Positions 34,475-43,380 of a stretch of DNA of 64,000 nucleotides are shown here, piece by piece (the first letter of the stretch is position 1; each line of letters starts with the position of its first letter). The DNA is from Enterocloster alcoholdehydrogenati (GTDB lineage: Bacteria > Bacillota > Clostridia > Lachnospirales > Lachnospiraceae), in NCBI RefSeq assembly GCF_013282095.1, contig NZ_BLTJ01000001.1, forward strand, positions 124,001 through 188,000, given 5' to 3'. The position numbers and the translations under genes are program-made. The notes beneath the pieces were generated by a model, which saw nothing but the letters and a program-made list of their open reading frames with translations, searched no databases and was not told the DNA's origin.

Positions 34475-35563
34475 GTGACAGATCGATTAACCATATGCAG
34501 GAATGGCGATCCCATTTATGATATCTGTATGAAAACGTCCTTTGATGGTCTAAAAAAAGAAATGGAAGCCTTTGCTCTCAGGGATCACAAAATTTGTATC
34601 GTTACGGATTCCAATGTGGCTGCGCTGTATTTGGAAGAGGTAAAAGCAGTTCTTTCCCAGTGCTGCAGCAAAATATCTGTTTTTATTTTCCCGGCAGGAG
34701 AGGAAAATAAAAACCTGAACACGGTAAAGGAGCTCTATGAGCACCTGATTAGAGAACATTTTGACCGCAAGGATATGCTGGCTGCTCTGGGAGGTGGCGT
34801 CACTGGAGATCTCTGTGGCTTCGCAGCAGCCACCTATCTTCGGGGAATTGATTTTATCCAAATTCCCACCACCCTGCTGTCCCAGGTGGATTCCAGCATC
34901 GGCGGAAAGACGGGCGTAGACTTTGACGCCTATAAAAACATGGTGGGGGCCTTTCATATGCCACGACTGGTATATACAAACCTGGAAGCCCTTCTGACGC
35001 TGCCGAAAGAGCAGTTTTCCTCTGGCATGGGTGAGGTGATAAAACATGGGCTGATCCGTGATAAAGCCTACTATCAGTGGCTGAAGGACAACCATGACGC
35101 CATCATGGCCCGTGATCTTTCTGTATGCCGGGAAATGGTCTTTTGGAGCAATGAAATCAAAAAAGCAGTGGTGGAAAAGGATCCTACCGAGCAGGGAGAA
35201 CGGGCTTATCTGAACTTCGGCCATACTCTGGGCCATGCGGTGGAAAAGCTGAAGGATTTTTCCCTGCTCCACGGCCATTGTGTGGGGCTGGGATGCGTGG
35301 CGGCTGCCAGGATCTGCCATTTAAAAGGCTTACTTACCTGGCAGGAGGAGATGGATATACGCGAAACCATGGAACGCTTTGGGATCCCTGTGACCGTAAA
35401 CGGACTTAGCTGGGATGCAGTATACCAGGCAACGAAGAGCGACAAAAAGATGGATTCCGGATCCGTGAAATTTATACTCTTAAAAAAAATCGGGGAAGCC
35501 TATGCAGACTGCACTCTGACAGAGCAGGAGATACAGGCCGGCTTTGATGCCGTCTCCGTTTAA
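34475..35563 (+). CDS. aroB: 3-dehydroquinate synthase
   Basis: AroB converts DAHP to 3-dehydroquinate in the shikimate pathway, with NAD and a divalent metal. Visible motifs are IVTDSNVAALY, FPAGEENKNLNTVKELYEHLI, ALGGGVTGDLCGFAAATYLRGIDFIQIPTTLLSQVDSSIGGKTGVDF, NLEALLTLP, SGMGEVIKHGLI and the metal-binding NFGHTLGHAVEKL plus LLHGHCVGLG. I chose GTG 34475 (362 residues) because GGAGGAAAA lies just before it. It stands alone from other aro genes, ahead of lspA. Confidence 0.95.
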   Translation: MTDRLTICRNGDPIYDICMKTSFDGLKKEMEAFALRDHKICIVTDSNVAALYLEEVKAVLSQCCSKISVFIFPAGEENKNLNTVKELYEHLIREHFDRKDMLAALGGGVTGDLCGFAAATYLRGIDFIQIPTTLLSQVDSSIGGKTGVDFDAYKNMVGAFHMPRLVYTNLEALLTLPKEQFSSGMGEVIKHGLIRDKAYYQWLKDNHDAIMARDLSVCREMVFWSNEIKKAVVEKDPTEQGERAYLNFGHTLGHAVEKLKDFSLLHGHCVGLGCVAAARICHLKGLLTWQEEMDIRETMERFGIPVTVNGLSWDAVYQATKSDKKMDSGSVKFILLKKIGEAYADCTLTEQEIQAGFDAVSV

Positions 35564-35604
35564 GGAAGTTTCTGTATTTAAATTTTACAAAAAGGAGCAA
35601 CAAT

Positions 35605-36135
35605 ATGAACTCAAAAAGACGTTCCCTTCTGGTAAGCTCTTTCATCGGCTTTGCGATCCTGGTGGGGCTGGACCAGTGGACTAAGGGCCTGGCCGTCCAC
35701 TATTTAAAAGGACAGGAGCCTTTTGTTTTAATCAAGGGCGTATTTGAACTTTCCTATCTTGAAAACAGGGGCGCCGCCTTTGGCATGATGCAGAACCGGC
35801 AGATTTTTTTCTTTTTCATCGCCGCTGTGGTGCTGGCGGCCATTCTGTATATGATGTGGCGGATGCCAGAGGACAAAAGATACCGTCCTCTGGCTGTGTG
35901 TCTGATGTTAGTAGCCGCTGGAGCTGTTGGAAATATGATCGACCGGGTTTCACAGGGTTTTGTGGTAGATTTTCTCTACTTCTGCCTTATTGATTTTCCC
36001 GTATTTAATGTAGCAGACTGCTATGTAACCATAGCGGCCTTCTGTCTGGTAATCCTGGTGATGTTCTATTACAGCGACGAGGATCTGGCCTGTTTCCAGC
36101 CGGGCAGAAAAGCGGGAAAGGAGCAGGACTCTTGA
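35605..36135 (+). CDS. lspA: lipoprotein signal peptidase (signal peptidase II)
   Basis: LspA cleaves prolipoprotein signal peptides at the membrane. Four membrane helices are visible. Conserved parts are GLDQWTKGLAVHYL, SYLENRGAAFGMMQNRQ, AVGNMIDRVSQGFVVDFLYF and the catalytic-aspartate pair in that VVDFL and the FPVFNVADCYV segment. The C-terminus is longer and more hydrophilic than average. Its stop overlaps the TTG start of rluD by four bases. Confidence 0.96.
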   Translation: MNSKRRSLLVSSFIGFAILVGLDQWTKGLAVHYLKGQEPFVLIKGVFELSYLENRGAAFGMMQNRQIFFFFIAAVVLAAILYMMWRMPEDKRYRPLAVCLMLVAAGAVGNMIDRVSQGFVVDFLYFCLIDFPVFNVADCYVTIAAFCLVILVMFYYSDEDLACFQPGRKAGKEQDS

Positions 36136-37043
36136 AACAGGATATCTATGTAGGCGAACAGGAGGGCGGGGTGCGGATCGACAAATATCTGGCTGACACA
36201 GCCGGACAGCTGAGCCGTTCCTATATCCAGAAGCTGTTAAAGGAGGGCCGCGTCCTGGTAAACGGAAAGACTGTAAAAGCCAGCTATGTAGTAGAGGATG
36301 AGGATGTTCTTTCCATGGATATTCCTGAGGCCGTAGAGCCGGAGATTGAGCCGGAGGCTATGGAGCTTGATATCCTATATGAGGACGATGATGTGATCCT
36401 GATCAACAAACCAAAGGGAATGGTGGTTCATCCCGCAGCGGGGCACTATTCCCATACACTGGTAAACGGCCTGATGTACCACTGTCTGGGCAATCTTTCG
36501 GGTATCAACGGCGTTCTGAGGCCGGGGATCGTTCACCGGATCGACATGGACACTACTGGAGTCCTGATTGTCTGTAAAAATGATATGGCGCACAATTCCA
36601 TTGCAGCCCAGTTAAAGGAACATTCCATCACCAGGCGGTATCAGGCCATTGTCCATGGGGTCATAAAAGAAGATGAGGGAAGCATCGACGCCCCCATTGG
36701 CCGTCACCCTGTAGAGCGAAAAAAAATGAGCATCAACTATAACAATGGAAAGCCCGCGGTAACTCATTATAAGGTATTGACCCGTTTTAAGGATTTTACC
36801 CATGTAGAATGTCGGCTGGAAACCGGGCGGACGCATCAGATACGGGTTCATATGGCCAGCATCCGCCATCCCCTCTTAGGCGACTGTGTTTACGGCCCGG
36901 CCAGATGTCCGGTACCTGGGCTGACCGGCCAGACCCTTCATGCGGGCGTTCTTGGTTTTATTCATCCAAGAACCGGAGCCTATATGGAGTTTTCAGCCCC
37001 CCTTCCTGATTATTTTAGTAAGCTTCTGCGAACGCTGCCCTAA
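36132..37043 (+). CDS. RluA-family pseudouridine synthase (RluD-like)
   Basis: A 303-residue enzyme that isomerises uridines in 23S rRNA. An N-terminal S4 domain (RIDKYLADTAGQLSRSYIQKLLKEGRVLVNGKTVKASYVVEDEDVLSM) precedes the catalytic domain with INKPKGMVVHPAAGHY, the catalytic-aspartate motif HRIDMDTTGVLIV, and ETGRTHQIRVHMASIRHPLLGD. The target site is inferred from neighbours: lspA followed by an RluD-type enzyme is standard in Firmicutes. Translation begins at TTG 36132 within the lspA stop. Confidence 0.93.
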   Translation: MKQDIYVGEQEGGVRIDKYLADTAGQLSRSYIQKLLKEGRVLVNGKTVKASYVVEDEDVLSMDIPEAVEPEIEPEAMELDILYEDDDVILINKPKGMVVHPAAGHYSHTLVNGLMYHCLGNLSGINGVLRPGIVHRIDMDTTGVLIVCKNDMAHNSIAAQLKEHSITRRYQAIVHGVIKEDEGSIDAPIGRHPVERKKMSINYNNGKPAVTHYKVLTRFKDFTHVECRLETGRTHQIRVHMASIRHPLLGDCVYGPARCPVPGLTGQTLHAGVLGFIHPRTGAYMEFSAPLPDYFSKLLRTLP

Positions 37044-37234
37044 AAAACGGAAACGTTTGCAATTAGACACAATTGTCTGTTTTTATCACTCTTGTCTAAT
37101 AACGTATTGCATTTTTTATTTTTTTTGTATATTTCTGTGTACTTTTCTGAATTTTTGAGTTATAATATCTACATGGCAGAGAGATCAGTGGACGGTTTCG
37201 TTCCTGTGCGAGGCCAGAGAAAGGGGTATGTAGA

Positions 37235-37873
37235 ATGTCAGGAAATCTTATTATTACGATCGGCAGACAAAGTGGCAGCGGCGGAAAATTGATCGGAGAA
37301 AAGCTGGCGGAAAAGATGGGGGTTAAGTGTTATGACAAAGAACTTCTTTCACAGGCAGCAAAGCACAGCGGACTTTGTCAGGAATTATTCGAGAAACATG
37401 ACGAGCGTCCCACCAGCAGCTTTTTATATTCTCTGGTAATGGATTCTTACTCTATGGGCTATGCAGCGGCAGGCTACTCCGATATGCCTATTAACCACAA
37501 GATATTCCTCGCTCAGTTCGATACCATCAAGAAACTGGCAGACGAGGAATCCTGCGTGATCATCGGACGGTGTGCTGACTACGCACTGGAGGATTATCCC
37601 AATGTAGTCAGCGTATTTATCGCAGGAGATGAGAAGGATAAGCTGGAACGGATCAAAACTCTGTACAATCTGAATGAAGATAGGGCCAAGGAAGTGATCG
37701 TAAAGACTGATAAGAAACGTTCCAGCTACTACAATTACTATTCCAACAAGCGTTGGGGAGATCCAAGAAGCTATGATTTGTGTTTAAACAGCAGCTCTGT
37801 AGGTCCTGATGGAGCGGTTGAGGCTATTTTGGCTTTCGCAAAGCTAAAACAGCAGTGGAAGAACCGCAAATAG
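37235..37873 (+). CDS. cytidylate-kinase-like family protein
   Basis: A 212-residue P-loop protein of the cytidylate-kinase-like family common in Clostridia. The nucleotide-binding loop is IGRQSGSGGKLIGEKLAEKMG, followed by CYDKELLSQAAKHSG; IIGRCADYAL and VSVFIAGDEKDKLERI match the LID and nucleoside regions of the family. True Cmk normally has GTAKGT in the loop, so substrate specificity is uncertain. A TATAAT (37161-37166) lies 69 bp upstream, with no clear -35. Confidence 0.85.
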   Translation: MSGNLIITIGRQSGSGGKLIGEKLAEKMGVKCYDKELLSQAAKHSGLCQELFEKHDERPTSSFLYSLVMDSYSMGYAAAGYSDMPINHKIFLAQFDTIKKLADEESCVIIGRCADYALEDYPNVVSVFIAGDEKDKLERIKTLYNLNEDRAKEVIVKTDKKRSSYYNYYSNKRWGDPRSYDLCLNSSSVGPDGAVEAILAFAKLKQQWKNRK

Positions 37874-37898
37874 GATTCCTGTCCCATGACATTTGATG

Positions 37899-37959
37899 AA
37901 AAAGCTTCCCAGGAAGGGCGGCCGGATATTACAGCCCGGCCTTCCGGGAAAGCTTTTTT
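37899..37959. terminator. bidirectional terminator between the cytidylate-kinase-like gene and glmS
   Basis: AAAAGCTTCCC with GGAAGG and CGGCC on the left pairs with GGCC, CTTCC and GGGAAAGCTTTTTT on the right. T-runs follow the stem on both strands, serving the convergent genes on either side. Confidence 0.88.
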
Positions 37960-37974
37960 GCGTCCGTATTCTTT

Positions 37975-39801
37975 TTATTCCACCGTAACGGATTTTGCCA
38001 GATTCCTGGGCTGATCTACGTTTAACCCCTTTCCTACAGAAGCATAGTATGCAATCAGCTGCAGCACGGCAGCAATGGGAAATACGGTGAAACGGTCTGC
38101 AATCTCAGGAATACGGATATGCAGGTCTGCCAGTCCGTCCTCCACCATGGCGCTTTCTTTGGTAAGAAGGATCACATAGGCTCCCCTGGCCTTTACCTCC
38201 CTGACATTGGAAATAGTTTTTGCAAAAATATGCTCCTGAGTGGCAATGGCGATCACCGGAACCTGATCGGAAATCAGGGCAATGGTGCCGTGTTTCAGTT
38301 CACCGGCCGCATATGCCTCCGCATGAATATAAGAAATCTCCTTCAGCTTTAAGGCGCCTTCCAGTGAAAATGTATAGTCCAGACCCCGGCCAATGAAAAA
38401 GGCGTCACGGCTGTGAATCAGCGGGCTCACGGCCTCTCGAATCATTTCGTGGCCGCGGATCACGGTTTCCATGGCAGGGGCTGACTCCAAAAGCGCTTTT
38501 ACAAACTCTGCTGCCTGTATATTGTCATAGACACCTCTTACATAGGCCATGCGGCAGCAGATCAGATAGAGGGAGGCCAGCTGTACGGAGTAGGCCTTGG
38601 TACTGGCCACAGCGATTTCAGGCCCTGCATGGGTATAAAATACATAGTCGCTTTCCCTTGCGATAGTAGAACCCTTTACATTGACCACGGCAATGGTAGG
38701 AGCATGGCAGGATCGGGCCAGACGCATGGCTGCCAATGTGTCGATGGTCTCGCCGGACTGGGAAATCACAAGAACCAGAGTATGCTCGTCAATCAGCGGT
38801 GTCTCATATCTAAATTCCGAGGCGATGGAAACTGCGGCAGGCAGACGCAGCACTGGTTCCAAGAAAGCCCTGGCAGCCATTCCCGCGTGCATGGCCGTGC
38901 CGCAGGCCACAATCTGGATCCGGCTGCAGCCTTTTAAGATTTCATCGGGGATCCCGTCGTCTGTCAGGTCTGGGATTCCTTTATTCAGGCGGGGGAGAAT
39001 CGTGTTTTTAAGCGCCTCCGGCTGCTCGTGGATCTCTTTCAGCATAAAATAGGGGTAGCCGTTTTTCATAGCGGCGTCCACATTCCAGCTGACAGCCAGC
39101 ATCTCTGGTTCTACCCGGTTATATTCCATATCATAAACCCTGATCTTATAGGGAGTGAGGCGCACGATATGGTTTTCCGGGACCACGAAGTATTCTTTCG
39201 TATAAGGAATAAGAGCCGTAAGATCTGAAGCAGCCATGGCCCCTGAGGGAGTATAGGCAGCCACCAGAGGGCTTACGCTGCGCACTGCATATATTTCCCC
39301 CGGACGGTCGTCAAAGAGGATGCAGAAGGCGTATGATCCCTTTAATTCTCTGACAAAATGGCGAATGGCAATCAAAGGGTCATTCCCAAACCGTTCATAG
39401 AAAACATTCAGAACGCCGGCAGCCACCTCGCTGTCCGTCTGAGATCTCAAAAGACCCTCAAGGCCATAATCCGCCGTCAGCTTATGATAATTTTCTATGA
39501 TCCCGTTATGGATCAGGGTTACGCCTCCCTGACGGTGGGGATGGGCGTTTTCATCGGTAACACCGCCATGGGTAGCCCAGCGTGTATGGCCGATTCCGCA
39601 GTGAGAGGTTTCTCTGTCTCCTGACACTGCTTCCTTCAGAACAGCCACCTTTCCCTTTTTCTTAATGAGACGAAGCTTGGATTCTCCGTCAAAATAGGCA
39701 ATTCCCGCGCTGTCATAGCCCCTGTATTCCAGACCTGAAAGGCCGTTTAAGAGAACCTCCTTTGCCTCCAGAGGTCCTGTATATCCAATAATTCCGCACA
39801 T
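37975..39801 (-). CDS. glmS: glutamine-fructose-6-phosphate aminotransferase (isomerising)
   Basis: GlmS makes glucosamine-6-phosphate, the first step to UDP-GlcNAc and peptidoglycan. The glutaminase domain begins MCGIIGYTG with the nucleophilic Cys after Met, then GLEYRGYDSAGIA, HTRWATHGGVTDENAHPH. Two SIS isomerase domains follow (IVACGTAMHAGMAARAFLE, ISQSGETIDTLAAM; FFIGRGLDYTFSLEGALKLKEISYIHAEAYAAGELKHG). It ends LAKSVTVE, as usual. The frame is open 171 bases further upstream, but that extension is the glmS ribozyme, so ATG 39801 (608 residues) behind GGAAAGGAAAG is the start. Confidence 0.97.
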   Translation of the reverse strand: MCGIIGYTGPLEAKEVLLNGLSGLEYRGYDSAGIAYFDGESKLRLIKKKGKVAVLKEAVSGDRETSHCGIGHTRWATHGGVTDENAHPHRQGGVTLIHNGIIENYHKLTADYGLEGLLRSQTDSEVAAGVLNVFYERFGNDPLIAIRHFVRELKGSYAFCILFDDRPGEIYAVRSVSPLVAAYTPSGAMAASDLTALIPYTKEYFVVPENHIVRLTPYKIRVYDMEYNRVEPEMLAVSWNVDAAMKNGYPYFMLKEIHEQPEALKNTILPRLNKGIPDLTDDGIPDEILKGCSRIQIVACGTAMHAGMAARAFLEPVLRLPAAVSIASEFRYETPLIDEHTLVLVISQSGETIDTLAAMRLARSCHAPTIAVVNVKGSTIARESDYVFYTHAGPEIAVASTKAYSVQLASLYLICCRMAYVRGVYDNIQAAEFVKALLESAPAMETVIRGHEMIREAVSPLIHSRDAFFIGRGLDYTFSLEGALKLKEISYIHAEAYAAGELKHGTIALISDQVPVIAIATQEHIFAKTISNVREVKARGAYVILLTKESAMVEDGLADLHIRIPEIADRFTVFPIAAVLQLIAYYASVGKGLNVDQPRNLAKSVTVE

Positions 39802-39889
39802 ATTTCTTTCCTTTCCGGTAAATCCAGGCAAAAGTGCGTACACAAACAAAGGGACACGCCTTTTGATCCGCCTTCCTTTTTGCTGCCTG

Positions 39890-40087
39890 TATTTACCTTT
39901 GCAAGTTTCCTGTCTGTCCCGGTTATACCGGCTTTGTTTTGCAGTTGCCTGCATATTTTCCGATATATACACGCCCGGGCGGCATGGGAGAGCACCCGCC
40001 GAATCCTTCGATCATCTCTCCACCTCGTTAACCTTTCCGGATCAGATTTTTCGTCTGTTTCACGTTCCCGGTAAGGTACCTGGCGCT
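39890..40087 (-). ncRNA. glmS ribozyme (GlcN6P-activated self-cleaving riboswitch)
   Basis: Read on the minus strand, the leader contains the cleavage site A|GCGCC (cleavage between 40087 and 40086), a P2 helix ACCTT/AAGGT, and the core GTTAACGAGGTGGAGAG, ATCGAAGGATTCGGCGGGTG and CTCTCCC, which line up with the known core GUUGACGAGG, AUCGAG and UCGGCGG. Less conserved P3/P4-type helices follow to about 39890. Glucosamine-6-phosphate acts as cofactor for self-cleavage, lowering glmS expression. The 3' boundary is approximate. Confidence 0.93.
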
Positions 40088-40137
40088 ATAGCTATACTAT
40101 TCCCTCCGCTTCCTCCCTTAAAAAGCAGATCCCGATT

Positions 40138-40166
40138 ATTATAGCTCACTCTATTTTATGCGTCAA
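40138..40166 (-). promoter_or_regulatory. glmS promoter
   Basis: On the minus strand TTGACG (40166-40161), a 17-bp spacer and TATAAT (40143-40138) lie about 45 bases upstream of the ribozyme cleavage site. Confidence 0.85.
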
Positions 40167-40337
40167 CTGCAAATTGCGGGCCCTGGCGCAGCCCGTACAA
40201 AAACACAGATGCCGGCGGCGGTCTGCTGTGAAAATCATTTGCGACTTAAGCATTCTGTAAGACTTTATGGCTGTATTTATCTGTTCCCCTGTGGTAGAAT
40301 AGCAGGTAGAGCAAAAATAAAACAGAGGTGAACATCT

Positions 40338-42329
40338 ATGAATTACCATGACAATAAAGACGAGCTCCAGCGAATGCAAAACCGGCGCCAAACCAGGCGA
40401 CCGCCTGTATCTGGAGGAGCCGTTCCCAGGCCAAAGGCCAATTCCCGCTTGGAGCGCAGCCGGACAGAAACGTTTGATCCGATAGATGACGCTTATTTTG
40501 AAGAAGAATATGGCTATGATGATGAAGGGGACGGATTAAATATTCCATTTTCTGATCCAGTCAGCTCAAAAACTCAGAGTTTTTCCGCACAGCGGACAGG
40601 AGAGCAGTATCGGAGGCAGACGGCAGGTTCCGGACGCGGCAGCCGGACGCCGGTTCGGAACGTTCAGGCAAAATCTGCCGGCCAGCGCAGAGCGTCCCAG
40701 TATTCCCGCGAAACAGACTCTGGACAAAGCCGTGCTTCTTCCCGCACCGTCCAGAGAGTTTCCCAGACAGGCAGTTCCCGAAAATCTGCGTCCAGGCGCA
40801 CAGCTGTTTCTGAACGCGCAGCCGTGCCCAAAGGAGGCCAAAGAACCAGATCCGGCAATCCGCGTCCCCGAAAAAGCAAACGCAGAAAAAAGTGGCCGGC
40901 AATTCTGCTTGTGCTTCTTATCGCTTTTACCGCCTATGGCGGCTGGCTTTTTCTCCATAAGCCCACTGGCACCTGGACAGTTGCCGTATTCGGCGTAGAC
41001 AGCCGTGACGGCAACACCAAGAAAGCCCTGGCTGATGTGCAGATGATCTGCACCCTGGATCGGGAGACAGGTGAGATCCGGCTGGTCAGCGTATACCGTG
41101 ATACATATTTAAAGATCGACTCCAAGGGCACGTACCATAAGATCAATGAAGCTTATTTTAAGGGCGGTCAGAAACAGGCGGTAGACGCTCTGGCAGAGAA
41201 TCTGGATCTGGACATTGACGATTATGCTACCTTTAACTGGAAAGCCGTAGCGGAGGCGATCAACGTCCTGGGCGGTATTGACCTGGAGATCACGCCAGCT
41301 GAATTTAAATATATCAACGCCTTTATTACTGAAACGGTAAATTCCACCGGCCTTGGCTCTGTACAGCTTAAACAGGCCGGCCCCAACCATTTAGATGGGG
41401 TACAGGCAGTTGCCTACTGCCGGCTGCGCCTTATGGATACGGATTTCCAACGCACGGAACGGCAGCGCAAGGTGATCACTCTGGCTCTTGAAAAGGCCAG
41501 ACAGGCCGATGCGGCCACGCTTACCAGTCTGGCAAAGGCCATCCTGCCTCAGATTTCCACCAGCGTGGGTATTGATGATGTGCTGCCCCTTGTAAAGGAT
41601 ATCAGCAGATATCATATTGCAGATACTGCCGGTTTCCCCTTTTCACGGGAAACCAAGCGGGTTGGGAAGATGGACTGTGTAATTCCCACAACCCTGGAGA
41701 GCAATGTAATTCAGCTTCATCACTTCCTCTATGGAGAAAATACACTGTACAGCCCGTCCTCGGCAGTAAAAAAGATAAGCGCGCATATTTCTGAGGAAAC
41801 CGGCCTGTATGAAGAAGGAAAAGCAGCTCCCTCCAGCTCTTCCGGCAAGAATTCTTCTGGAAGCGGCTCTTCTGGAAAACAGACAGAAAGCAGCCAAAAG
41901 GCAACACAGCCTTCGGTTCCGGAAACATCCACCTCCCAGACAGAAGAAAGTGCCAAGAAAGAGGAGACTGCCTCCACAGAGGAGACCACAGAAACGGTCA
42001 ATGTAAAGGAAAGTGAAAAAGAAACGGAGGAGACAGAAAAAGAAGAGGAGAAATCAGAAAATTGGGGCCCTGGAAACAATTCGGGTGATAAAACCGATTC
42101 CTCCGATAAAACGGAACCAACCAGCGACATAAATCATTCTGTTCCCAATACGGACGGCCCTTCAGAAACACACTCCGGAACAAATAAAGGGCCTGGAGAG
42201 AGTTCTGGTTCAGGAATCAGTTCAAACGGCCCCGGCAGTGTTTCTGATAAAGAAAATACAGGAAACAACGGGCCGGGAGGCTCCAGCTCTCAGAGCAGTT
42301 TTGAAAATTCCGGCGGTCCGGGAGTTTAA
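40338..42329 (+). CDS. LytR-CpsA-Psr (LCP) family cell-wall glycopolymer transferase
   Basis: LCP proteins attach teichoic-acid-like or capsular polymers to peptidoglycan. The 663 residues comprise a long, disordered, Arg/Ser-rich cytoplasmic part (1-190), a membrane helix (ILLVLLIAFTAYGGWLFL), and the LCP domain (about 215-450): VAVFGVDSRDG, ADVQMICTLDRETGEIRLVSVYRDTYLKI, YHKINEAYFKGG, GVQAVAYCRLRLMDTDFQRTERQRKVI. The C-terminal 180 residues are low-complexity Ser/Thr/Glu with repeated GPG. The stop overlaps that of ttcA on the opposite strand. Confidence 0.93.
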   Translation: MNYHDNKDELQRMQNRRQTRRPPVSGGAVPRPKANSRLERSRTETFDPIDDAYFEEEYGYDDEGDGLNIPFSDPVSSKTQSFSAQRTGEQYRRQTAGSGRGSRTPVRNVQAKSAGQRRASQYSRETDSGQSRASSRTVQRVSQTGSSRKSASRRTAVSERAAVPKGGQRTRSGNPRPRKSKRRKKWPAILLVLLIAFTAYGGWLFLHKPTGTWTVAVFGVDSRDGNTKKALADVQMICTLDRETGEIRLVSVYRDTYLKIDSKGTYHKINEAYFKGGQKQAVDALAENLDLDIDDYATFNWKAVAEAINVLGGIDLEITPAEFKYINAFITETVNSTGLGSVQLKQAGPNHLDGVQAVAYCRLRLMDTDFQRTERQRKVITLALEKARQADAATLTSLAKAILPQISTSVGIDDVLPLVKDISRYHIADTAGFPFSRETKRVGKMDCVIPTTLESNVIQLHHFLYGENTLYSPSSAVKKISAHISEETGLYEEGKAAPSSSSGKNSSGSGSSGKQTESSQKATQPSVPETSTSQTEESAKKEETASTEETTETVNVKESEKETEETEKEEEKSENWGPGNNSGDKTDSSDKTEPTSDINHSVPNTDGPSETHSGTNKGPGESSGSGISSNGPGSVSDKENTGNNGPGGSSSQSSFENSGGPGV

Positions 42330-42338
42330 TTCTCCCGG
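42318..42338. terminator. hairpin whose loop holds both convergent stop codons
   Basis: CCGGGAG (42318-42324) and CTCCCGG (42332-42338) enclose TTTAATT. The loop contains the LCP stop (42327-42329) and the ttcA stop (42328-42326). On the plus strand a T6 run follows ten bases after the stem, so termination there is plausible but not canonical. Confidence 0.55.
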
Positions 42339-43063
42339 AGATCAGCCTTTTTTGTCCAGCCCGGTATATTTCCATCTGTGATAGCTCGAAAAAGACAATT
42401 CTTAATATGAGGATTGTCTTTTTGCAGTTTCTGTATCAATTCCTTGAGGTACTGCCGCTTTGTATAACCATCCATGGGGCAGGGATTCTTGCATACAGGC
42501 AGCTGGTATTTATTTTTAAAGCCGATCACATCTGCCTCCGACACAAAAATCATGGGGCGGATCACCCGCAGATCCATACGTTCTAAATAGGTATTGGGCG
42601 GAAAGCAGTAAAACCGGCCCTCATAGAAAAGCGACATCATCATGGTTTCCATTACATCTTCTTTATGGTGGGCATAGGCGATTTTGTTGCAGCCCAGTTC
42701 TTTTGCTTTTTCATTAAGAGCACCTTTACGCATCTTAGCACAGAGAGAGCAGGGATTGGATTCCTTCCGTATGTCAAACAATACCGTTCCGATCTCTGTA
42801 GGAATCACATGATACGGAATTTCAAAGGTTTCACACAGAGCCTTTACCGGCTCAAGATCCATATTTTCCAGCCCCAGATCCACAGTAATTGCCGTCAGAT
42901 CATATTTTTTAGGATAAAAGCGTCTCAAATGGTGGAGCGCATAGAGCAGTGTCAGACTGTCTTTTCCGCCGGAGACTCCCACTGCAATACGATCCCCTTC
43001 CTCAATCATACCATATGTATCCAGAGCCTGACGCACCAGGCTTAATAAACGCTGCAGTTTCAT
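42326..43063 (-). CDS. TtcA-family tRNA 2-thiolation protein (PP-loop)
   Basis: A 245-residue ATP-dependent sulfur-transfer enzyme. The PP-loop is AVGVSGGKDSLTLLYAL; the paired cysteines are in NPCSLCAKMRKGAL, followed by NKIAYAHHKEDVMETMMMSLFYEGRFYCFPP and a later CKNPCPMDG. These match TtcA, which thiolates C32 of tRNA using an Fe-S cluster, although clostridial relatives may have other targets. It is monocistronic, with its own consensus promoter. Confidence 0.85.
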   Translation of the reverse strand: MKLQRLLSLVRQALDTYGMIEEGDRIAVGVSGGKDSLTLLYALHHLRRFYPKKYDLTAITVDLGLENMDLEPVKALCETFEIPYHVIPTEIGTVLFDIRKESNPCSLCAKMRKGALNEKAKELGCNKIAYAHHKEDVMETMMMSLFYEGRFYCFPPNTYLERMDLRVIRPMIFVSEADVIGFKNKYQLPVCKNPCPMDGYTKRQYLKELIQKLQKDNPHIKNCLFRAITDGNIPGWTKKADLREN

Positions 43064-43149
43064 TTTTATAACCCTTTCTTACAGATAAATAGGATGAACA
43101 GATGGGACAGACGGCTTAGATTACCGTTTGACCCTAACAGCATGGAATT

Positions 43150-43178
43150 ATTCTAACGGGCCTTTGCACCGGTGTCAA
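43150..43178 (-). promoter_or_regulatory. ttcA promoter
   Basis: Minus strand: TTGACA (43178-43173), 17-bp spacer, TAGAAT (43155-43150). The leader to the ttcA ATG is about 80 nucleotides. Confidence 0.82.
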
Positions 43179-43238
43179 GAAAAAGAACAGGCAAAACACA
43201 AAGTAAAACGATACAGAAACGAAACTTTGATTCAACTG

Positions 43239-43267
43239 TTGTCATTATAACTTGATTGTGTTAGAAT
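43239..43267 (+). promoter_or_regulatory. candidate promoter for the HPr-like gene
   Basis: TTGTCA (43239-43244), 17-bp spacer, TAGAAT (43262-43267), pointing to the HPr-like gene about 190 bp downstream. Confidence 0.65.
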
Positions 43268-43351
43268 AATGTCGGAGATTACCAAGCATACGCATCCGTT
43301 CATATGGTTTTACCCCCAAAATGTATGACCCGCCCATTGATTCAGGTATTT

Positions 43352-43380
43352 TTTATGTGATTTGTCATAAATCACATAAA
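43352..43380. promoter_or_regulatory. 29-bp perfect palindrome (candidate operator)
   Basis: TTTATGTGATTT (43352-43363) and its exact complement AAATCACATAAA (43369-43380) are separated by GTCAT. It lies directly upstream of TTGACA at 43382-43387. The core TGTGA...TCACA recalls CRP-type sites, but the 11-base spacing is too long for that family. No T-run follows on either strand, so it is not a terminator. Confidence 0.6.

Noticed and set aside
34550-35320. 256-codon open frame opposite aroB
   Set aside because: Antisense to a well-conserved gene, no family resemblance or ribosome-binding site; a codon-usage shadow.
37045-37060. CRE-like sequence CGGAAACGTTTGCA after rluD
   Set aside because: Three mismatches to the catabolite-responsive element consensus at fixed positions; not convincing.
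39802-39972. 57-residue N-terminal extension of GlmS
   Set aside because: It translates the glmS ribozyme 3' portion; the true N-terminal cysteine (MCGIIG) is encoded at 39801.
40561-40958. Several overlapping frames opposite the LCP gene's disordered start
   Set aside because: Biased Arg/Ser codons of the linker keep all frames open; the LCP frame alone continues into a real domain.
43352-43380. Intrinsic terminator
   Set aside because: Stem is AT-rich and no T-run follows on either strand.
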